A stretch of DNA of 64,000 nt from positions 124,001 to 188,000 of the forward strand of contig CAWJCM010000004.1 of assembly GCA_963841405.1 (NCBI GenBank), written 5' to 3'. Origin of the DNA: DATBLE01 sp963841405. Its GTDB lineage: Bacteria > Actinomycetota > Thermoleophilia > Gaiellales > Gaiellaceae. Every line of letters begins with the position of its first letter. The first letter of the stretch is position 1. Positions 8,584-17,015 of the stretch are shown here, in pieces. A program made the translations under genes and the position numbers. Under the pieces are notes generated by a model, which ran no database searches, was not told the origin of the DNA, and worked only from the letters and a program-made list of their open reading frames with translations.

Positions 8584-9308
8584 GACCCGTCGGTATCGCG
8601 GGGCGACCCGGGATCGGGCCCGGGGCGGGCCATGTCGGTTCGAATCGCCTCGAGGTCGCCGCGCACGTCAGTGCTCCCCTTGACGACGACCGAGAAGATC
8701 AGCCAGCCCAGGATGGCTCCGAGTGGCGGAGCGACGATGTAGATCCAGAAGTCCGTCCACGTGTTGCCGATGAGCGCGGTGCCGAAGCTGCGCGCCGGGT
8801 TCAGACCGCATCCGCTGAACGGCACGGCGAGGAAGTGAAGCGAGAGCAACGTGAGCCCGATGGCGACGAAGACGGTGCTTCTCGAAGCGGTGCTCCTCGT
8901 CACCTGGAGGATGACGATCATGAAGATCGCCGAGGCGAAGAGCTCGACGAAGAACGCTGCCCGGACGCCGCCTTCCCCGGGCACGGTCGCCGCCTTGGCG
9001 ACGTCGTTGCTGGAGGTCATGAGGAGGAGCGCGAGCCCGGCCAGCACGCCGCCGACGAATTGCGCGATCCAGTACGGGACGACCTCACGGGCGCCGAGCC
9101 GGCGGTCGAGAAAGAGGGCGAGCGAGACGATCGGGTTGAAATGCCCCCCGGAGACCTCCGCGAAGGCGTAGAGCCCCGCGAGCAATGCGATGCCGAACGC
9201 GAACGGGGCGGCACTGGGGCCGAAGCCGATCACGGCGCCCGCGCCGACGAAGACGAGAGTGAACGTGCCGAATACCTCGGCCAGCAACTGCTGCACCTGC
9301 TTGTTCAT
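8580..9308 (-). CDS. Aquaporin / glycerol facilitator (MIP family)
   Basis: A 242-residue six-helix channel for water or small neutral solutes. The two half-helix motifs are NPI (58-60, in GGHFNPIVSLALF) and NPA (170-172, in GCGLNPARSFG). Arg173 follows, at the selectivity-filter position. The first motif is NPI rather than the usual NPA. The N-terminus starts cleanly at ATG 9306-9308 and the C-terminus has a Pro/Asp-rich tail. The gene is convergent with the glycosyltransferase, and the two stop codons overlap. The water-versus-glycerol preference is undetermined. Confidence 0.9.
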   Translation of the reverse strand: MNKQVQQLLAEVFGTFTLVFVGAGAVIGFGPSAAPFAFGIALLAGLYAFAEVSGGHFNPIVSLALFLDRRLGAREVVPYWIAQFVGGVLAGLALLLMTSSNDVAKAATVPGEGGVRAAFFVELFASAIFMIVILQVTRSTASRSTVFVAIGLTLLSLHFLAVPFSGCGLNPARSFGTALIGNTWTDFWIYIVAPPLGAILGWLIFSVVVKGSTDVRGDLEAIRTDMARPGPDPGSPRDTDGS

Positions 9309-9388
9309 GAATGGGTCTCCTTCGATCCCGAGCGATTGGAGCGGTCGGCGCTCAGGGTTGCAGGGGGCCCGGATGGATCAGCTAGGAG

Positions 9389-9424
9389 AGCGTCGGCGAC
9401 AGGCTCGAGCCTGTCACCGACGCT
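9389..9424. terminator. Stop-codon hairpin of the GACAGGCT/AGCCTGTC family
   Basis: A 36-bp near-perfect dyad (AGCGTCGGcGACAGGCT / AGCCTGTCaCCGACGCT, 2-base loop) that includes the stop codon of the small minus-strand gene at 9414-9617. It shares its core with hairpins at 10031-10060 and 52765-52794. Likely an intrinsic terminator or REP-like element; there is no clear T-tract. Confidence 0.6.
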
Positions 9425-9617
9425 GTTTCTGCAGCCGATCGAGGTCGGCCAGCCTGACCTCGACGAGTGGCCGGATCCGCTCCTCCAGGCCCGACTCGCG
9501 GGCGAGCGCGAGCGCCTCCTCGTACGTCGCCCGCACCTTCTCGGGCGGGACGCCCTGCTTCAGCCGGTTGTCGCCGGTGATCAGGAGCTTCTGGATCCGC
9601 TCACGGACGTCGTCCAA
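9414..9617 (-). CDS. Small TPR-like helical protein of unknown function
   Basis: A 67-residue hydrophilic, helical protein with no signal peptide or membrane segment. The segment VRATYEEALALARESGLEERI resembles one tetratricopeptide-like helical hairpin. The start is TTG 9615-9617, with AGAGG about 8 bases upstream. The stop lies inside the dyad at 9389-9424, as expected for a gene followed by its own terminator. It is divergent from the receiver-domain gene at 9666. No function can be assigned. Confidence 0.55.
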   Translation of the reverse strand: MDDVRERIQKLLITGDNRLKQGVPPEKVRATYEEALALARESGLEERIRPLVEVRLADLDRLQKQRR

Positions 9618-9665
9618 AACGCACCTCTTCCCATTCTCGACCGATTCTGTTCCAATTGCAGTGCC

Positions 9666-10031
9666 GTGTCAGTCAGGGTGTTGATCGCAGACGATCACCG
9701 CCTCTTCGCCGAGGCCATGCGCGCGATGCTGGCCACCGACGAGCGGATCGAGGTCGTCGGCCTCGCCGAATCGGGGGACGAGGCGGTCACACAGGCGGGC
9801 GATCTGGAGCCGGACGTGGTGCTGATGGACATCAGCATGCCCGGACTGAACGGCGTGGAGGCCACGCGCAGGATCGTCGCCACCCGGCCGGACGCGCGGG
9901 TGCTGATGGTGACGGGCTCCGACGCCCAGGAAGACGTCGAGGCCGCCTGGACCGCCGGTGCGGCCGGGTACATGACCAAGGACCGGATCGCGGCCGAGCT
10001 GGTGGTCGCGATCCTCGCCGCCGCGGCTTGA
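9666..10031 (+). CDS. Stand-alone response-regulator receiver domain
   Basis: A 121-residue CheY-like protein. The acidic pair is Asp9-Asp10, the phospho-acceptor is Asp55 (LMDISMPG), Thr83 lies in MVTGSD and Lys105 in MTKD. The sequence resembles the receiver half of NarL regulators but stops after the last helix with AILAAAA and TGA, so no output domain exists. The GTG start at 9666 gives VSVRVLIADDH, the normal first strand. No kinase is adjacent. It could be a phosphate shuttle or a truncated NarL-type regulator; the intact receiver favours function. Confidence 0.75.
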   Translation: MSVRVLIADDHRLFAEAMRAMLATDERIEVVGLAESGDEAVTQAGDLEPDVVLMDISMPGLNGVEATRRIVATRPDARVLMVTGSDAQEDVEAAWTAGAAGYMTKDRIAAELVVAILAAAA

Positions 10032-10060
10032 GGGACAGACTCCAGGAGGGGTCTGTCCCT
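10031..10060. terminator. Stop-codon hairpin AGGGACAGAC/GTCTGTCCCT
   Basis: Perfect 10-bp arms with a 10-base loop, beginning on the last base of the receiver gene's TGA. It belongs to the same sequence family as 9389-9424 and 52765-52794. Probably a transcription terminator. Confidence 0.55.
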
Positions 10061-10184
10061 GCTGGAACCGCCCGAACCGCGAGCCGCCGGCGTGGCCGAG
10101 CGTGCTGCTACGACGTCGTGTAGTCGTTCTCACCGGCCTTGAAGTCCTCGGTGCTCCCAGCCGAGTCCCGGCTACGATGCGGAG

Positions 10185-10406
10185 GTGCTCCAGTTCGTCG
10201 CCGTCCTCCAGGTGCTGCTCTCGATCGCGTTGATCGGGCTGATCCTGCTGCACTCCGGCCGTGACGCCGGCTTCGGCGGCATGGGCTTCACGCCGGCGTC
10301 GCAAGGCGGCACGCACATCGTCGAGCGGAACCTGACGCGCCTGACCGTCGCCGTCGCGATCGCCTTCGCGATCTGCACGGTCGCGCTCTTCCGCCTGCTC
10401 GGCTAG
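10185..10406 (+). CDS. secG: Preprotein translocase subunit SecG
   Basis: A 73-residue membrane protein with two hydrophobic helices (about 3-22 and 52-71), the usual length and topology of SecG. It assists SecYEG during protein export across the cytoplasmic membrane. The linker carries HSGRDAGFGGMGF and a QGG motif typical of the family. It starts with GTG 10185. Its stop lies 2 bp from the end of the convergent SGNH hydrolase gene. Confidence 0.88.
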   Translation: MLQFVAVLQVLLSIALIGLILLHSGRDAGFGGMGFTPASQGGTHIVERNLTRLTVAVAIAFAICTVALFRLLG

Positions 10407-10408
10407 CT

Positions 10409-11764
10409 CTAGGGCTTCAGCACGGAGAGCACCGCGCCGGCGATCGCCTGCTGCCCCAGCGCGTTCGGGTGCAGCGTGCCGAACGCGTCGTGCTGCGTGA
10501 CCAGCGACTCGTAGACGCCCACGAACCACGGCCGTGCCGCGCAGAGCCCATGCGTGGCCGACTGCGCCGCGATCCCGGAGACGTAGTGCCAGCCGTACGT
10601 CGATGCCGCCGTCTTCAGCGCGGCATTCACAGGCCTCACCAGCTCGTCCTCTGCCTCGACCGCCTCGGTGCGCGTGATCGTCCCGCGGACGGCGTACCCG
10701 AACGGCCTGCTGTCGAGGTAGGGGATGAGCGGGTTGCAGGGCTGACCGCGACCGTCTCGGGTTGCCTCCGGGTACTCGGTCGCGTAGACCTTCGCCGGCG
10801 GGATCCCCGCCCGCTGGAGCGCGTCGGCGAGCCGCGCGTATCGCCCCGGCAGCGCCGCGGCGCGGGCGCGGACGAACGCCCGCAGCGTGGTCGGAGAGGA
10901 GGCCGTCGGGTAGCGCTTCGTCCAGCAGTCGACCGACGCGGCCGTCCTGGCGTCCACCCCGTCGTCGAAGCAGAAGCGGGCGACGTTGCCGAAGCCGAGG
11001 TCGTTGATCCCGATACTGACGACGACGGCGTCGACCTGCCTCGGTCCGATAATCGCCTTCATCGCGTCGACCTGCGGCGGGAGCCGCACACCCACCGAGG
11101 GCGAGATCCCGGCGTACGGTCCGAGCATCCCGGTCGTGATCGACGCGCCCGAGCAGGCGAGCGGCACGAACGTCACCGACGACTTCGCGCTCACGGACTC
11201 GAGCTTGGCGGCAACCTGGGCCTCGAAGCTCTTGGCCGACCGGTGGCAGCGCCGGTCCTGCCAGCGCACAGCCGTGACCCCACGGTCGGGGTTGCCCTCG
11301 CCCGACGCGGTCGAGTCGCCGAGCCCGACGACGAGCAGGTCGCGGATCGTCAGCATGACCTGGCCCGTCGCAGCCTGCCCGGCCCGCGTCGCGGTGACGC
11401 TCACGCGGTAGGGGTGGTCGAGCGCCGGGAAGCCGGCGAAGGCGAACGTGCAGGTCGGCAGGCCGGTGACCGGGTTCCGCTGCTGCACGAACGCGTTCGG
11501 CTTGCCGCCGATCCGCCAGCGGTACGTTCCGGTGCAGAGCCCGCCGTTCGGCCAGCGCAGGGTGACGAGTGCAGACCACGTCGCCGGGCTGACCTGCGCG
11601 GGCGCCGTGATCGAGTCGACGATCCCGTCCCGGTTCCGATCGAGGCCGTAGCGCGGCGGGATGCGGTAGTCGAGCGTCAGGCGGACCGGCGGCCCGGCGG
11701 CGCCGGCGCCCGCGGGTCCGAGCACGACCGCCGCGGCGAGTACAGCGACCCCCGTACGCAGCAA
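10409..11764 (-). CDS. Secreted SGNH/GDSL-family hydrolase
   Basis: A 451-residue exported esterase/lipase-type protein. Residues 1-23 form a signal peptide (LAAAVVLGPAGAGAA). An N-terminal beta-rich domain spans about 25-140. The SGNH hydrolase follows, with block I GLGDSTASGEGNP (catalytic Ser151), block III GINDLGFG and block V HPNALGQQAIA (catalytic His). Paired cysteines around CHRS, CSGAS, CFDDG and CNPL suggest extracellular disulfides. The gene ends 6 bp before the pmbA stop region. The substrate (lipid, acetylated polysaccharide or other ester) is not determinable. Confidence 0.82.
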   Translation of the reverse strand: MLRTGVAVLAAAVVLGPAGAGAAGPPVRLTLDYRIPPRYGLDRNRDGIVDSITAPAQVSPATWSALVTLRWPNGGLCTGTYRWRIGGKPNAFVQQRNPVTGLPTCTFAFAGFPALDHPYRVSVTATRAGQAATGQVMLTIRDLLVVGLGDSTASGEGNPDRGVTAVRWQDRRCHRSAKSFEAQVAAKLESVSAKSSVTFVPLACSGASITTGMLGPYAGISPSVGVRLPPQVDAMKAIIGPRQVDAVVVSIGINDLGFGNVARFCFDDGVDARTAASVDCWTKRYPTASSPTTLRAFVRARAAALPGRYARLADALQRAGIPPAKVYATEYPEATRDGRGQPCNPLIPYLDSRPFGYAVRGTITRTEAVEAEDELVRPVNAALKTAASTYGWHYVSGIAAQSATHGLCAARPWFVGVYESLVTQHDAFGTLHPNALGQQAIAGAVLSVLKP

Positions 11765-11770
11765 GCGGGC

Positions 11771-13129
11771 TTAGAGACCGGGGCCCGAGCCGGACCCGGT
11801 CACGTTGAAACAGGCGGTTGCCATTCCCGGGACACGGTAGCCGTACGCCCACCGCTCGTCGTAGAAGTCGCTCTGGCTGACGAGCAGGGTCTCGCGAGTC
11901 AGGCCGGGCACGTCGGCGAGCAACTCGGGCATCGAGACCGTGAAGCGAAGGTTGACGAGCGGCTCCGCCACCTTGCCGCCCGAGATCCTGAACGTGCCGT
12001 CCTTCGTCATCCCCGTGATCACGCCCTCGCGCGGGTTGACCACGCCCAGGTAATGGAGCCGGGTGACGTAGATGCCGTCGCCGACCAGCTCGGTGAGCTC
12101 GTCGGTCGACTCTGCTTCGCCGGGGGACATGACGACGGCTGTCGCGACCGCGCCTTCGGCCCGGGCGGCGAGCGGCAGGGCGTGGCCCGTCGAGGTCCGT
12201 CCGGCCCGGGCGGCGTTGTCGCGGTCCCAGACGGTGTCGCGGATGACGCCTTCCTCCACCAGCACGACGCGCTGCTTGGGCGTTCCCTCGAAGTCGAAGG
12301 CGCGTGGAAGTCCGCGCGGGTCGAGCGCGTCGTCGACGAGTGTCACCTTCGGGTCGAACCCGGGCTCGCCGATCCGCCCCGCGAACCAGCTGCGCTCTTC
12401 GAGCAGCGCTTGTCCGTTGAACATGTCGAAGGCGCTGTAGTAGAGGAGCTCGGCGATCGCGTACGGCTCGAGGACGGCGCGGTAGCGTCCGGGCGGGGCG
12501 TCGACCGCCCCACGGGTACGCTCTGCTTTCGCCACGGCCTCGCGTGCGACCGCAGCCGGGTCGATCTCCGCGGCGCGCCACGAGGTCCGTTCCGCGTAGC
12601 CCGAGGCTCCGTCGACGGCGGCCAGGGCGAGACAGGTGGCGTCGGTCGTGCGCTCGTGGGCGCGGAGCCCCGTGGTCGACGCGATCGCCAGCTCGCAGAC
12701 GCCGCTCGTGAAGAACCCGTACAGCCCGAGGCCCTCCGAGGCGGCGATGGCCGCCTCGGCAAGCCGCGCCTGGTCGTCGGCGCCCAGCGCGGCCGTCGAC
12801 TCGTCGTAACCCTCGACCTCCGGCAGCTCGGCCGGAGCCGCGAGCGGCACGAGGTCGGGGTCGGGATCGGCGCTCGCGGCCGCCTCCACGGCCCGCGCGG
12901 CGAGGTCGGCCAGCCCTTCGTCGTCGATGCGGTTCGTGGTCGCGGAGCCCGAGCATCCGTCACGGATCACCCGCAGCTGGACGACCGTATCGTCGATCAG
13001 CGTCGGCTGGTGCACCTCGCCCATCGCGTAGCGGGCGAACCCGGACCGCTCGGCCGTGACGACCGCCTCGGCGGCGTCGCCGTCCGCGAGCGCGAGGGCA
13101 CGCTCCGCGAGCTCGAGGCCGTTCGTCAT
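11771..13129 (-). CDS. pmbA: PmbA/TldE-like protein (metalloprotease partner of TldD)
   Basis: A 452-residue member of the modulator-of-DNA-gyrase family. In other bacteria the TldD/TldE pair forms a heterodimeric protease that unfolds and degrades peptides and matures some RiPPs such as microcin B17. This subunit lacks the HExxxH zinc motif present in TldD, as expected for TldE. The C-terminal region carries the conserved block GVVNPREGVITGMTKDGTF. The ATG 13127-13129 overlaps the tldD TGA (ATGA), so the two subunits are translationally coupled. No RiPP precursor was recognised nearby. Confidence 0.9.
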   Translation of the reverse strand: MTNGLELAERALALADGDAAEAVVTAERSGFARYAMGEVHQPTLIDDTVVQLRVIRDGCSGSATTNRIDDEGLADLAARAVEAAASADPDPDLVPLAAPAELPEVEGYDESTAALGADDQARLAEAAIAASEGLGLYGFFTSGVCELAIASTTGLRAHERTTDATCLALAAVDGASGYAERTSWRAAEIDPAAVAREAVAKAERTRGAVDAPPGRYRAVLEPYAIAELLYYSAFDMFNGQALLEERSWFAGRIGEPGFDPKVTLVDDALDPRGLPRAFDFEGTPKQRVVLVEEGVIRDTVWDRDNAARAGRTSTGHALPLAARAEGAVATAVVMSPGEAESTDELTELVGDGIYVTRLHYLGVVNPREGVITGMTKDGTFRISGGKVAEPLVNLRFTVSMPELLADVPGLTRETLLVSQSDFYDERWAYGYRVPGMATACFNVTGSGSGPGL

Positions 13130-14562
13130 GCCTTCACGCCGACCTGGACGTTGCGAAACCGGGCAGCCGCCGCGCCGTGGGAGACGTGCGCGCCCTGGCC
13201 CGGCTGGCCCTTGCCGCAGTTGGTCAGTCCGTACATCACCCACGCCTCGGGGCCGGCCACCCGCTCGAGCGAGCCCCAGAACCGCGGCGTGACGCCGGTG
13301 TAGGTCGCGTCTCGCAGCAGCCGCCCGAGCCGGCCGCGCTTGATCTCCCACGCCATCTGCGTGCCGAACTGGAAGTTGAGGCGCTTGTCGTCGATCGACC
13401 AGCTGCGGTTCGTCTCCAGGTACAGGCCCTCGGGGACCTCGGAGATCAGCTCCTCGACCGTCCCCGAGCCCGGCTCCAGGTGGAGGTTCGTCATCCGGAC
13501 GAGCGGCATCCGCTGCCACCCGTCGGCGCGCATCGAGCCACCGGCGCCGTGGCCGAGCTTCGCCGCCGTCTCGCGCGAGGTGAGGAAGCCGCAGAGCACG
13601 CCGGCAGAGACGATCGGCGTCCGGGCGGCCGGCACCCCCTCGTCGTCGAAGCCGAACGTGCCGAGGCCGCCCGGCGTGGTCGGGTCCGCGGTGATGTTCA
13701 TGTGCTCGGAGCCGTAGCGCAGCGCCCCCAGGTCGCCCGGGTGCAGGAAGCTCGTGCCCGCGTAGGCCGCCTCCGTGCCGTACACCCGGTCGAGCTCGGT
13801 CGGGTGGCCGACCGACTCGTGCACCTGGAGCTGCATCTGCTCGTGGTCGATCACGACGGCCGTCACGGCCGCCGGGCACTCGTCGGCGCGCAGCAGCTGC
13901 GCCGCCTGCTCGGCGACACGCGGCGCCTCGTGCTCGAGACCGAGCCCCTCGACGTACTCCCACCCGGCCTGCGCGCTCGAGCCGACGTGGGCGCTCGGGT
14001 AGCTGCGCTGCTGGACGATCCCGTCGTCGGAAACGGCGGTCGCGTCGATGCCCCCGCCCGATTCGACCAGCTCCTGGTCGATTTCCGCGCCGTCCGAGGA
14101 GAGGAACAGCTTTCGCTCCCGCAGGGCCCGGACCGACGCCTGCGCGACCTTGATCGCCGGACCGCGCATCGCCTCCTCGGCGCGCACGCAGAGAGCGACC
14201 TTGTCCGCCAGCGGCACCGCGAACGGGTCGATCTCGACGGGTGCCCGGAAGCTGCCGGAGCTGGTCTCGAGCGGTGCGAGCGCCCGGGCGCCGTTCCCTC
14301 CGGCCGCGGCGGCGAAGGCGCACGCGCGGAGCGCCGCTTCCCGCGCGCCGGTCACGCCGAGTCGCCGGTCGCACGCGAAGCCCCATGAGCCGCCGACGAG
14401 CACGCGGACGCCGACCCCCTCGGACTCGGCGTCGGTGAGCGTGATCACGCGGCCGTTTCGCGTCCCTACGGACTGCGAGCGCCGCAGGATCGCCCGCGCG
14501 TCCGCGTAGGTCGCTCCGGCGCCGAGCGCCGCGTCGAGCGCCGCTACACATGCCTCACGCAC
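13126..14562 (-). CDS. tldD: TldD-like zinc metalloprotease
   Basis: A catalytic subunit of 478 residues. The zinc-binding HESVGH is at residues 248-253, followed by PTELDRVYGTEAAYAG. Later family blocks are GTFGFDDEGVPA and TNCGKGQPGQGAHVSHG. GTG 14560-14562 is preferred because AGG lies 9 bases upstream and VREACVAALDAAL matches the family start; the open frame continues upstream towards the terminator and tRNA-Leu. It acts with the overlapping pmbA product. The general role is peptide degradation; the specific substrate here is unknown. Confidence 0.9.
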   Translation of the reverse strand: MREACVAALDAALGAGATYADARAILRRSQSVGTRNGRVITLTDAESEGVGVRVLVGGSWGFACDRRLGVTGAREAALRACAFAAAAGGNGARALAPLETSSGSFRAPVEIDPFAVPLADKVALCVRAEEAMRGPAIKVAQASVRALRERKLFLSSDGAEIDQELVESGGGIDATAVSDDGIVQQRSYPSAHVGSSAQAGWEYVEGLGLEHEAPRVAEQAAQLLRADECPAAVTAVVIDHEQMQLQVHESVGHPTELDRVYGTEAAYAGTSFLHPGDLGALRYGSEHMNITADPTTPGGLGTFGFDDEGVPAARTPIVSAGVLCGFLTSRETAAKLGHGAGGSMRADGWQRMPLVRMTNLHLEPGSGTVEELISEVPEGLYLETNRSWSIDDKRLNFQFGTQMAWEIKRGRLGRLLRDATYTGVTPRFWGSLERVAGPEAWVMYGLTNCGKGQPGQGAHVSHGAAAARFRNVQVGVKA

Positions 14563-14594
14563 GGCATGCAACCTACCTGCGCCGCGGCGCCGCG

Positions 14595-14617
14595 AAAACG
14601 CGGCCCGAAGGGCCGCG
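14595..14617 (-). terminator. Intrinsic terminator of tRNA-Leu
   Basis: Dyad CGCGGCCC-GAA-GGGCCGCG (14599-14617), followed on the minus strand by TTTT (14595-14598), 14 bases after the tRNA 3' end. A T-run on the plus side as well (14618-14625) could make it bidirectional. Confidence 0.75.
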
Positions 14618-14631
14618 TCCTTTTTCGCCAA

Positions 14632-14716
<85 letters not shown>

Positions 14717-14734
14717 GCGGGCGACAGTGTAGCC

Positions 14735-14868
14735 CCGCTCGCCGCGGCTGCGCCGCGGGCTCGCTCGCACGGGGGGAACGGCCGGTTCCCCCCGTGAACC
14801 CCCCTCCCTGACGGCGTTCGCACCCGAGTTGCCGCACGTTGCCGCGCCCGCCATGTCGGTCGCGGCGG
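14735..14868 (+). repeat. Two-hairpin dispersed repeat, diverged copy C
   Basis: It has the same order of parts as the copy at 59279-59398. A first dyad ACGGGGGGAACGG/CCGTTCC-type hairpin (14769-14795) is followed by GTTCGCACCCGAGTTGCC and the closing dyad CCGCGCCCG-CCATGT-CGGTCGCGG (14842-14865). The closing dyad is nearly identical to the other copies and the rest has diverged. It fills the gap between tRNA-Leu and the beta-propeller gene. Confidence 0.55.
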
Positions 14869-14897
14869 TGGATGTCCGTCGCCGATACCGCGCGGGC

Positions 14898-16265
14898 TCA
14901 GCCGAGGATCGCCATGTTGCCTATTCGTACAACGGTGACGAGATGCTTCCCGGTGGCCAGGTCGAACGCGATCCACTGCTGGCGGTTCGACAGGCCCCGT
15001 AGGAGCGGACGGAAGGCGAGCACGCGACCGCCGGATGCCGATACGACGTAGGCGCTTCGGTGGCCGAGCACGTGGTAGAGCTGCGTGCCGTCAATCCGGT
15101 ACGCGCTGATACCGAAGCCCCGATCGTTCCGGCTCGTGATCGCACCGGCCGGGCCAGAGGTGACGACGACGCCGTCGGCGTAGGCTGCCCAGGTCGCTGC
15201 CGGGTCGACCAGCCGCGCCGACCACGCTCGGGTGTCGAGGACGTAGACGCCGGCGGCTCGAAGAGCCGACCCCGTCGCGACGCCACCCCCGACCAGGAGA
15301 GTGCGGTTGTCGGCCGCGATGCCGAAGGCGCTGGAGACGCCCCCGCGGGACGATGCCTTCACCACGTCGAGCGGGTGGCGTGTGACGCGGAGGCTCCGCA
15401 GATCGACCGCGGCGATCGGGCTGCCCGGCGTCAGGATGAAGGCGCGCCGCCCGTCCGGCGTCACAGTGAGCGTGCTAGGGCGGAGGACGCCGTGGCTCTT
15501 GCCGACCCCGACCGTTACCGACCGCAGGCCGGCGGTGGTCGCCACTTCAAGACGAACCGACGACCCTTTCAGCGACGAGTCCCGCAGGAGGAAGACGTAA
15601 CGTCCGCCCCCCGCCGCGGACCCGGAGAGCGCGAGCTTGTTCGTCAATGACCAGCGGTGCAGGACACGGCCGGTCGGCGCGTCGATGAGTACGACCTGCC
15701 GGACGAGGACGTTGCGGGAGTAGGGCAGGCTCTGCCGCTGCACCATCGCGAACAGACGGTGCGGTCCCACCCAAGCGACGTCGCGGATCATCGCTCCCGG
15801 GGCGCTTCCGAGCCCGACCGTGCGCTCGATCCGGAAGCGCGTCAGGTCGACGAGCCGGAGCGTCCCGTGATCGAAGAGCGCGACGTGCGTCTTGTCGGGC
15901 GAGATTGCCGAGCCGCCCGAGAAGCGGCCGACCCGGAGGCGCCCGGGTTCCGGCCGCAGCGTCCGCGGGTCGAGCCGGACGATGGTCGCGCGCGGCGGCT
16001 GCGTCGTATAGGAGCCGTCGGGCTTGCGGACCGGCGTCCCGTGGTTCGAGGACAGGAGCGCGTAGAGCGGCTCGCCACTCCCCTGGTGCGGCGCCACCGC
16101 AGCCGGCGAGCCGCCTCGACCGTTCAGCGCGAGCACGAGCAATGCGATCGCCCCTACCGCGAGAAGTGCCAGAACGATCGCAACCTGGCGGCGGCGCTGC
16201 CGCCGCCTCGCCTCCGGGATCAACGGGTCGAGGCGGACGCCGGTGGCGCCTGTCGTCGATCTCAT
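14898..16265 (-). CDS. Membrane-anchored beta-propeller protein, unknown function
   Basis: A 455-residue protein. An Arg-rich cytosolic start (RRRQRRRQ) is followed by one transmembrane helix at about 28-48 and an extracellular domain of repeated beta-strand units. Examples are ARIVRLDPRTLRPE, HVALFDHGTLRLVDL, VVLIDAPTGRVLHRW, TVTPDGRRAFILTPG and VYVLDTRAWSARLVD, which read like YVTN/WD-type propeller blades. It starts at ATG 16263-16265. It is divergent from the GntR regulator across only 22 bp, wholly occupied by a dyad, so the regulator most likely controls it. No catalytic motif was recognised. Confidence 0.7.
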   Translation of the reverse strand: MRSTTGATGVRLDPLIPEARRRQRRRQVAIVLALLAVGAIALLVLALNGRGGSPAAVAPHQGSGEPLYALLSSNHGTPVRKPDGSYTTQPPRATIVRLDPRTLRPEPGRLRVGRFSGGSAISPDKTHVALFDHGTLRLVDLTRFRIERTVGLGSAPGAMIRDVAWVGPHRLFAMVQRQSLPYSRNVLVRQVVLIDAPTGRVLHRWSLTNKLALSGSAAGGGRYVFLLRDSSLKGSSVRLEVATTAGLRSVTVGVGKSHGVLRPSTLTVTPDGRRAFILTPGSPIAAVDLRSLRVTRHPLDVVKASSRGGVSSAFGIAADNRTLLVGGGVATGSALRAAGVYVLDTRAWSARLVDPAATWAAYADGVVVTSGPAGAITSRNDRGFGISAYRIDGTQLYHVLGHRSAYVVSASGGRVLAFRPLLRGLSNRQQWIAFDLATGKHLVTVVRIGNMAILG

Positions 16266-16286
16266 GGTGCTACTATAACTAGTACC
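16266..16286. promoter_or_regulatory. Divergent promoter/operator of the GntR regulator
   Basis: An imperfect 21-bp dyad with half-sites GGTGCTA and TAGTACC around a TATAAC core. It fills the 22-bp space between the ATG codons of the divergent genes. A -10-like TATAAC (16274-16279, plus) and TATAGT (minus) lie inside it, so both transcripts would be leaderless or nearly so. It resembles operators of YtrA-type GntR repressors. Confidence 0.6.
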
Positions 16287-16287
16287 A

Positions 16288-16635
16288 ATGATTTCTGCAC
16301 CGGTTGACCATGCCGATCCAACGCTGCTACACGAGCAGGTGGCCGCGGCGATCCGTCGCGCGATCGCCGACGGGGAAGCGGCGCCGGGTGACCGGCTGCC
16401 GCCGGCGCGCGATCTGGCGGCCGTCCTCCGGGTGAACAAGAACACTGTCCTGCGCGCGCTTCGCCTGCTCCGGGACGACGGGTTGCTCGAGTTCCGGCGC
16501 GGACGCGGGATCACCGTCGTCGGTACACCCGCCGACGGAGCGGTGATCGAACGAGCCAAGGAGCTGGTCGCCTTCGCGCGCAGCCACGGCTACAAGCGCG
16601 ACGAGCTGATCGCGCTGATCGCCGGCCTGCGGTAG
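16288..16635 (+). CDS. GntR-family (YtrA subgroup) transcriptional regulator
   Basis: A 115-residue DNA-binding protein. The N-terminal winged helix-turn-helix (about 14-78) includes LHEQVAAAIRRAIADGEAAP, the GDRLPPARDLAAVLRVNKNTVLRAL recognition region and the wing GLLEFRRGRGITV. Only about 35 helical residues follow, the short C-terminus of the YtrA subgroup, which has no ligand-binding domain. It very likely represses itself and the divergent membrane protein through the dyad at 16266-16286. Its start is so close to the promoter core that a leaderless mRNA is probable. Confidence 0.85.
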   Translation: MISAPVDHADPTLLHEQVAAAIRRAIADGEAAPGDRLPPARDLAAVLRVNKNTVLRALRLLRDDGLLEFRRGRGITVVGTPADGAVIERAKELVAFARSHGYKRDELIALIAGLR

Positions 16636-16648
16636 CTACGCTGGCGGG

Positions 16649-16990
16649 ATGGAGTACGACGACGGCCTGGTGGCGATCACCGACAATGGGCTCGTCATCC
16701 GCAGGTACGACCTGCTCCTGCGACCGAAGCGGCTCCGGTACGAGGAGATCAGAGCCGTCGAGGAAGCTCCGCTCGGCCGGCTTCGCGGCAAGTGGCGGAT
16801 CTGGGGGAGCGGGAACCTGCGCTCCTGGTTCAACCTCGACTGGCACAGGCCCAACAAGGACACCGGGCTCGTGCTCGACCTCGGGAAGCGCATCACACCG
16901 GTGATCACGCCGGACGATCCCTCGCGCGCGGTCTCCGCGCTCCGTGAGCACGGAGTGCAGGTGACCGGGCGCCGGGCGTCGATCCCTTGA
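16649..16990 (+). CDS. PH-like domain protein of unknown function
   Basis: A 113-residue soluble protein starting ITDNGLVIRRYDLLLRPKRL after a short head. Its strand pattern and the motif pair 'gLviRrydl...krlrYeeI' resemble small bacterial pleckstrin-homology-like domains. There is no signal peptide or membrane helix. It starts 13 bp after the GntR gene and may share its transcript. It ends 56 bp before lexA. The fold call is inference from pattern only. Confidence 0.6.
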   Translation: MEYDDGLVAITDNGLVIRRYDLLLRPKRLRYEEIRAVEEAPLGRLRGKWRIWGSGNLRSWFNLDWHRPNKDTGLVLDLGKRITPVITPDDPSRAVSALREHGVQVTGRRASIP

Positions 16991-17015
16991 CGCCGTCCGC
17001 CGCCCCCGCTACTCT

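Noticed and set aside
10469..13303. A 944-codon open frame on the plus strand
   Set aside because: It is antisense to the SGNH hydrolase and PmbA genes, whose motifs are clear. The high GC content removes stop codons from shadow frames, and its translation is Arg/Asp/Gly-rich without any family motif.
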